Shown here in pieces: positions 59,576-64,000 of a DNA stretch of 64,000 nucleotides (position 1 is the first letter of the stretch; every line of letters starts with the position of its first letter). The notes beneath the pieces are model-generated. The model did no database searches. It was given only the letters and a program-made list of their open reading frames with translations, and had not been told where the DNA came from. The position numbers and the translations under genes were made by a program. Source of the DNA: Rhynchopus sp. YZ270_cl-10 (Eukaryota > Euglenozoa > Diplonemea > Diplonemida > Diplonemidae); contig OZ037914.1 in NCBI GenBank assembly GCA_964035575.1, positions 1,070,213-1,134,212 on the forward strand, in the 5' to 3' direction.

Positions 59576-62500
59576 ATGCAGGCCCCTCCCGCACCACCAC
59601 CTTCGGTGGATCTTACCCCCTACCCTGTGAAGCGCCGGGCGTTGCTGCACACAAAGCTTGCCTTCCAAAAGAACCTTGTGGTAAAGTCGCGCAAACCCTG
59701 CGGGCTGTGCTGTGAGCTGACCCTGCCGCCGTTTTTCTTCTTGGTGCTTGCGATTCCGTTTCTTTCTGCCGAAAATGAATGGCACCAAGGATATGACTAT
59801 GCAACCCCTGATGCCACAATCTTTGACTTAGAGAGTCTTGTTACCGATCTTCCGGTCTTTTGTGCGAAGGGGTTTTCTGCTGAAGCATACGATATTCCAG
59901 GGATTGCGCAATGCAGTCCTGGAGCCTCGTGTTATAACACCATGCTTGCACCGCGTTACAATGGAAAAGGAACGGTTTGCCAGTCAGGATCGTTAGGTGA
60001 GCGTGACGGTGCACTCTATGCCGCGTTACAGCAAACTGCAAATAGGACCTCCGGGACTGTGGTGCCTTCCTTCGATACAATGGCAATGTTTATTGGCTCG
60101 CAGAACCCTATGTACAACGACTATGACTACGACCCGCAGACAAACATTGAGATCGTCTCCTCCGACTGCCAAGCGGGTCTCGCACTACAAAACTACCTCG
60201 CAACAACTACCAGATATTTCACCCATTTTGTCGACACCAACTTGGATAGGGGAAACCCTGCCTGCCAAAACCTCATCTGGGATGACGAAGGAGATGCTAT
60301 AGACTATGTAAAGGGAGACGGCTCTGGCAAGACCTGGGCGATGATTATACTGAATGAAGTCGATGTTGAGCAGAATGTGTTTGACTATACCCTTCGTTTG
60401 AACTACACAGCTACCCCCGAAACGAAGGTGACCTACGACCGATTTCTTGTCGGTCTCGGAAATGAGGATCAGACATACATTAGCTCCGGGTTTGCCACTT
60501 TACAGCGTTGTATGAATCAGTACTTCACCTCACTTTCTGTTCCTGCTGCAGACAGCGAAGCGTTCGGCGCGCAGCGTGTCGCAGGGTTGCTTTCCTTCAC
60601 GATGCCGACTGCTGCGTACTATGACTCGAAGTTTTTTACTGCGGCAGGGAAAATGATTCCTATTGTACTCTCCCTGGCGTACATCTACCCGGTGTCGCGC
60701 TTGGTAGGGGGCATTGTTGAAGAAAAGGAAGAACGCCTTCGGGAGGGAATGCTCATCATGGGGTTGTCGAAGACGTCGTTTTATTGTTCATGGTTTTTGA
60801 CGTATTTCTTTTTGCTGACGTTGTCGACTGTGGTGATAACCTTGGCCGGTGCGGTGTCGGTGTTTAAGAATACCTCTGTTGTCCTGATTTTCTGCTGTTT
60901 TGAGTTGTTTGCGATGTCCATTATTACGTTGTCGATGTTGATTTCAGTGTTTTTCAGTAAGGCGAGGATTGCCGCGATTATCTCTCCTTTGGTAACATTT
61001 GGCATGGTGGTTCCAAAATCGTTTGTCGCAGATAAGCCATATGACACCAAGATGCTTGCTTCTCTCTCTTCCCCGGTCGCTTTCTCCGAGGCTATCTCGC
61101 TCTTTGCCGAATACGAACGGAGAAACACCGGGAGCTCCCTTGCCGACTTCTTCGCAGACGATTTCTCATATGCAAACGCCTTTTTCATGATGGCATTCGA
61201 CTGCGTTCTGTACACCCTCCTCGCGCTGTACCTGGACAACGTTGTTCCCTCGAAATATGGCGTCAAGCAGCACCCCCTCTTCTGTTTTTACCCAAGCTAT
61301 TGGGGGTTCGGGTCTGGTAAGTATGGGCACAGTGAACGCAGTGCGGACCCTCCTGCTACCGTACCTCGCTGTATCGAAGAACGGTCTGAAGATCATCGCA
61401 ACTTACGGGAAGCAGTGCGTATTGAGGGACTTAGAATGGAGTTTGCAGGACCTGATTGGAAGGCTGCAAAGACAGTTGCAGTGGACAACCTTGGCAATGC
61501 CATACCACATGCATCCCCAGGAGGGAAAGATGCACTAACATTCTACCAAGGGCAGGTCCAATGTGTGCTGGGTCATAATGGTGCTGGAAAGACAACCTTG
61601 ATCAACATTTTGACTGGAATGCTACAACCCACCTCAGGAAGCTGCCAAATCTGGGGCGAACCCATCGCCACCGATATGGGGAGAATCAGAGAAGGCATCG
61701 GGCTGTGCCCGCAACACAACATTCTGTGGAAGAAGCTGACCTGCAATGAGCACCTCCGGTTTTTTGGTGGGCTTAAGGGTGTTCCGAGCGGGGTGCTGCA
61801 GACGCGGATTGACCAGATGCTTCTTTTGGTGAATTTATTTGAAAAAAAGGATTGCCCGTCGGAGTTTTTATCGGGAGGGCAAAAACGGAAGCTCTCCGTG
61901 GCCTGCGCGCTGATTGGTGGATCCAAACTGGTTTTCCTCGACGAACCCACCGCAGGAATGGACGTCGAATCACGCAGGGCGATGTGGGCCTTACTCCGCA
62001 ACCCTGCTGTTCTTGCTGGCCGCTCCATCGTGCTGACGACTCACTACATGGAAGAGGCCGACATCCTCGGAGACAGCATCGCCATCATGCACAACGGAGG
62101 TCTTCACTCTTGGGGGTCCTCCTTCTATTTGAAATCTCGGTTGGGTGTAGGCTACAATATGTCCGTCACCATGCAAAAGGACTGCGACCCAGCTAAGGTG
62201 GAGGACGTTGTCCGCAGGTACATCACTAGAGCAGATGTGGTCCGCACCTCGTGTACCGGAACCGAACTGCATCTGCGGATTCCGATGGACAGCTCGCCGG
62301 ATCACCAATTTGTTGCGGATGCAGAATCGCTTATTAACGCACCATATGCAGGGAACCCATCAGCTTTGAGGGAGATGCTGACGCAGATGTTGGATGGAAC
62401 CTACGTGGTTCCAGGGTCCGAACCACTGCAAATCGCAGAACAGCAACAACCACAACAACAACAACAACAGACCGTAGATGCAGACGCAGACCACTATCTT

Positions 62501-64000
62501 GGGTTGTTAGGCATTGATGAAGAGGAGAATGCGGCCGGCGTTGGCCCCGAATATGCAAACCCAAATGTTCCAAAGGTTGTGACAAATTTGAGTCAAGAGG
62601 AGAAGTTGAAAGCGAGGGCGGTGCTTGCGAATTTGAGGACCGTGACCTGCTTTCCTGCGATGCTTGGAGAGATGGAGACTAGGAAAGGGGAGCTGCGCAT
62701 TGATGGGTTTGGGGTCAGCGTAACCACTTTGGAGGAGGTGTTTTTGCGCATTGCTGCGGAAGCGGATGATGAGGACACCACCACCGCCGCAGAACCCTTA
62801 GGGATTGGCAGTACCGTCCCCGCTCTCGAGAACAACACGAACACCGAAGATCTGCTCCTCGACATCGAAATGGCAGGAGTGGAAGAAGATGACGACGATG
62901 TGACCCCTCTTACTGTTGAATCACCGAAGCAAGGAGGAGGAGGAGGTATCGATTTTGGCTCATTATATACAATCACCGACCCGGCGTGCCCACCACAAAA
63001 GGGGAGCAGTCTGTTTTGGAGACAATTCCGTGGGATGTTCGTAAAGCGCGCCAAATGTGCGAGGCGGGACAAACGGACGTTGATTTTTCAGTATGCGGTG
63101 CCTGTAGTGTTTATTTTGTTTGCGATTTGGATGGCGTCGTTTGGGCCAGGGAAGCTGCCTTCTCTTGAATTAACCCCAGATTCTGCGTTGGGAGGTGCCG
63201 ATTATGGGATGCCGTATTCAGCGGAGAGAGAGGACCAACCGGGAGAGTTTTCTTCCTTTATTTCGCAGGAAATGTTCTCGGAGTGGACGTTGGAGGAGGT
63301 GGCGTACGGTAGTGGGTATGTGGATCTGTCGCAATATTTGAATGATACATTGGCGAGGAAGAAATCGGTGCATCGTCAAGTGGCTGCCACGTTCTCGGAG
63401 GATTTGTATGGGGAGTTGCGAAGTGGAGTGCCCCAGGAGAGCAGTGCTGGTGTGTTGGGTGGGGCCGCGTCGTATGCGAATATGACTACGTTGCTGGCGA
63501 ATGTGTCGTACCGCCATGCGCTTCCGGTAGGGATCGGTGCCGTAGATGAAGCGCGTCTCAGAGTGCTCAGTGGCCATCCAAAGGCAAGGGTGATCACCAC
63601 AAACCACCCGCTCCCGTTTTCGAATTATGAGGCGAAAATCGTGGAGGCAGTGCAGAGTTTTATTGCAGGCGTATTTATTATGATTCCGTTCACCTTTTTG
63701 CCCGCGAATTTCGTGAGCTTTGTGGTAAAGGAAAAGGAAAATAAGGCGAAGCATGTGCAGGTGGTGTCTGGGGCGCATATTGCAGCGTATTGGGGCAGTT
63801 CGTTTGTGTTTGATTTCCTCTCCTTTTGCACAACGGTGGTGTTGGTGTTCATCATTTTCTTTGCGTTTGGGAGGACCGAATTTATTGGCGATGCGGAGGT
63901 CTTTTTTGCTACATTCTGCCTGCTTGGGGAGTACGGCCTCGCTGCAGTGGGGTCTTCCTATGCCGTATCCTTCATCTTCACTTCACATAGCCAAGCGCAA
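59576..64000 (+). CDS. ABCA-family transporter, full-size type, 3' end beyond the window
   Basis: From the ATG at 59576 the frame is open and intronless for 1475 codons to the window edge. The first membrane helix is near residues 48-66, followed by a large ectodomain to about 350, as in ABCA proteins. Five more helices lie at about 360-560. NBD1 has Walker A GHNGAGKTT (666-674), LSGGQKRK near 764, Walker B LVFLDEPTAG near 785 and the H-loop TTH near 822. The ABCA-type regulatory end VTTLEEVFLRI follows a Gln-rich insert. The second half begins with IFQYAVPVVFILFAIWM, a shorter ectodomain and helices up to the cut. NBD2 is missing only because the window ends. ABCA proteins move lipids or sterols across membranes; the substrate is not readable here. 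Confidence 0.93.
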   Translation, partial: MQAPPAPPPSVDLTPYPVKRRALLHTKLAFQKNLVVKSRKPCGLCCELTLPPFFFLVLAIPFLSAENEWHQGYDYATPDATIFDLESLVTDLPVFCAKGFSAEAYDIPGIAQCSPGASCYNTMLAPRYNGKGTVCQSGSLGERDGALYAALQQTANRTSGTVVPSFDTMAMFIGSQNPMYNDYDYDPQTNIEIVSSDCQAGLALQNYLATTTRYFTHFVDTNLDRGNPACQNLIWDDEGDAIDYVKGDGSGKTWAMIILNEVDVEQNVFDYTLRLNYTATPETKVTYDRFLVGLGNEDQTYISSGFATLQRCMNQYFTSLSVPAADSEAFGAQRVAGLLSFTMPTAAYYDSKFFTAAGKMIPIVLSLAYIYPVSRLVGGIVEEKEERLREGMLIMGLSKTSFYCSWFLTYFFLLTLSTVVITLAGAVSVFKNTSVVLIFCCFELFAMSIITLSMLISVFFSKARIAAIISPLVTFGMVVPKSFVADKPYDTKMLASLSSPVAFSEAISLFAEYERRNTGSSLADFFADDFSYANAFFMMAFDCVLYTLLALYLDNVVPSKYGVKQHPLFCFYPSYWGFGSGKYGHSERSADPPATVPRCIEERSEDHRNLREAVRIEGLRMEFAGPDWKAAKTVAVDNLGNAIPHASPGGKDALTFYQGQVQCVLGHNGAGKTTLINILTGMLQPTSGSCQIWGEPIATDMGRIREGIGLCPQHNILWKKLTCNEHLRFFGGLKGVPSGVLQTRIDQMLLLVNLFEKKDCPSEFLSGGQKRKLSVACALIGGSKLVFLDEPTAGMDVESRRAMWALLRNPAVLAGRSIVLTTHYMEEADILGDSIAIMHNGGLHSWGSSFYLKSRLGVGYNMSVTMQKDCDPAKVEDVVRRYITRADVVRTSCTGTELHLRIPMDSSPDHQFVADAESLINAPYAGNPSALREMLTQMLDGTYVVPGSEPLQIAEQQQPQQQQQQTVDADADHYLGLLGIDEEENAAGVGPEYANPNVPKVVTNLSQEEKLKARAVLANLRTVTCFPAMLGEMETRKGELRIDGFGVSVTTLEEVFLRIAAEADDEDTTTAAEPLGIGSTVPALENNTNTEDLLLDIEMAGVEEDDDDVTPLTVESPKQGGGGGIDFGSLYTITDPACPPQKGSSLFWRQFRGMFVKRAKCARRDKRTLIFQYAVPVVFILFAIWMASFGPGKLPSLELTPDSALGGADYGMPYSAEREDQPGEFSSFISQEMFSEWTLEEVAYGSGYVDLSQYLNDTLARKKSVHRQVAATFSEDLYGELRSGVPQESSAGVLGGAASYANMTTLLANVSYRHALPVGIGAVDEARLRVLSGHPKARVITTNHPLPFSNYEAKIVEAVQSFIAGVFIMIPFTFLPANFVSFVVKEKENKAKHVQVVSGAHIAAYWGSSFVFDFLSFCTTVVLVFIIFFAFGRTEFIGDAEVFFATFCLLGEYGLAAVGSSYAVSFIFTSHSQAQ

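Noticed and set aside
1-64000. Kinetoplastid origin, from one-way genes and an Arg/Gly-rich Argonaute
   Set aside because: Seven or more short GT-AG introns in protein genes do not fit kinetoplastids, which have almost none.

Overview
The window is nuclear DNA of an unidentified microbial eukaryote. Its genes are interrupted by short GT-AG introns, mostly with GTATG donors. It encodes typically eukaryotic proteins: a four-domain voltage-gated cation channel, a Piwi-clade Argonaute, pepsin-type proteases, a PPR-like protein, an O-fucosyltransferase-like enzyme, a DUF3752 protein and a full-size ABCA transporter. Intergenic DNA is AT-rich with very many A/T homopolymer runs and some G/C runs. 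No rRNA or tRNA gene was seen. The lineage cannot be fixed by eye. A free-living or flagellate protist fits best; kinetoplastids are unlikely because introns are common.

Layout. 1-2.9 kb: non-coding, with small inverted-repeat elements. 2.9-9.4 kb: intronless four-domain channel. 9.5-10.3 kb: five-exon gene for an unknown 135-residue protein. 11.7-15.1 kb: Piwi/Argonaute gene whose first exon holds only the start codon. 15.1-18.2 kb: intergenic, with a 0.9 kb inverted-repeat element. 18.2-22.6 kb: three nearly identical tandem aspartic protease genes. 23.5-30.1 kb: PPR-like protein, DUF3752 (GPALPP1-like) protein, an unknown protein and an O-fucosyltransferase-like protein. 30.6-34.3 kb: four-exon type I membrane protein with repeated ectodomain modules and a very acidic tail. 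35.3-36.9 kb: poly-Q protein with an RRM-like region. 36.9-59.6 kb: a 22.7 kb gene desert. 59.6 kb to the end: an ABCA transporter that runs off the window.

All eleven genes lie on the + strand. The desert, some intergenic gaps and some introns are filled with two kinds of repeat. The first is short terminal-inverted-repeat (MITE-like) elements of about 90-900 bp, three of them with visible target-site duplications. The second is several families of tiny (about 40-120 nt) modules, many able to form a hairpin. Stem sequences differ between copies while pairing is kept, and all copies found lie in the same direction as the genes. One copy forms the 5' end of a predicted intron, and two others are themselves bounded by GT and AG, so part of this system may be intron-like (introner-like). 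A Piwi gene in the same window makes a small-RNA link worth testing, but nothing in the sequence proves it.
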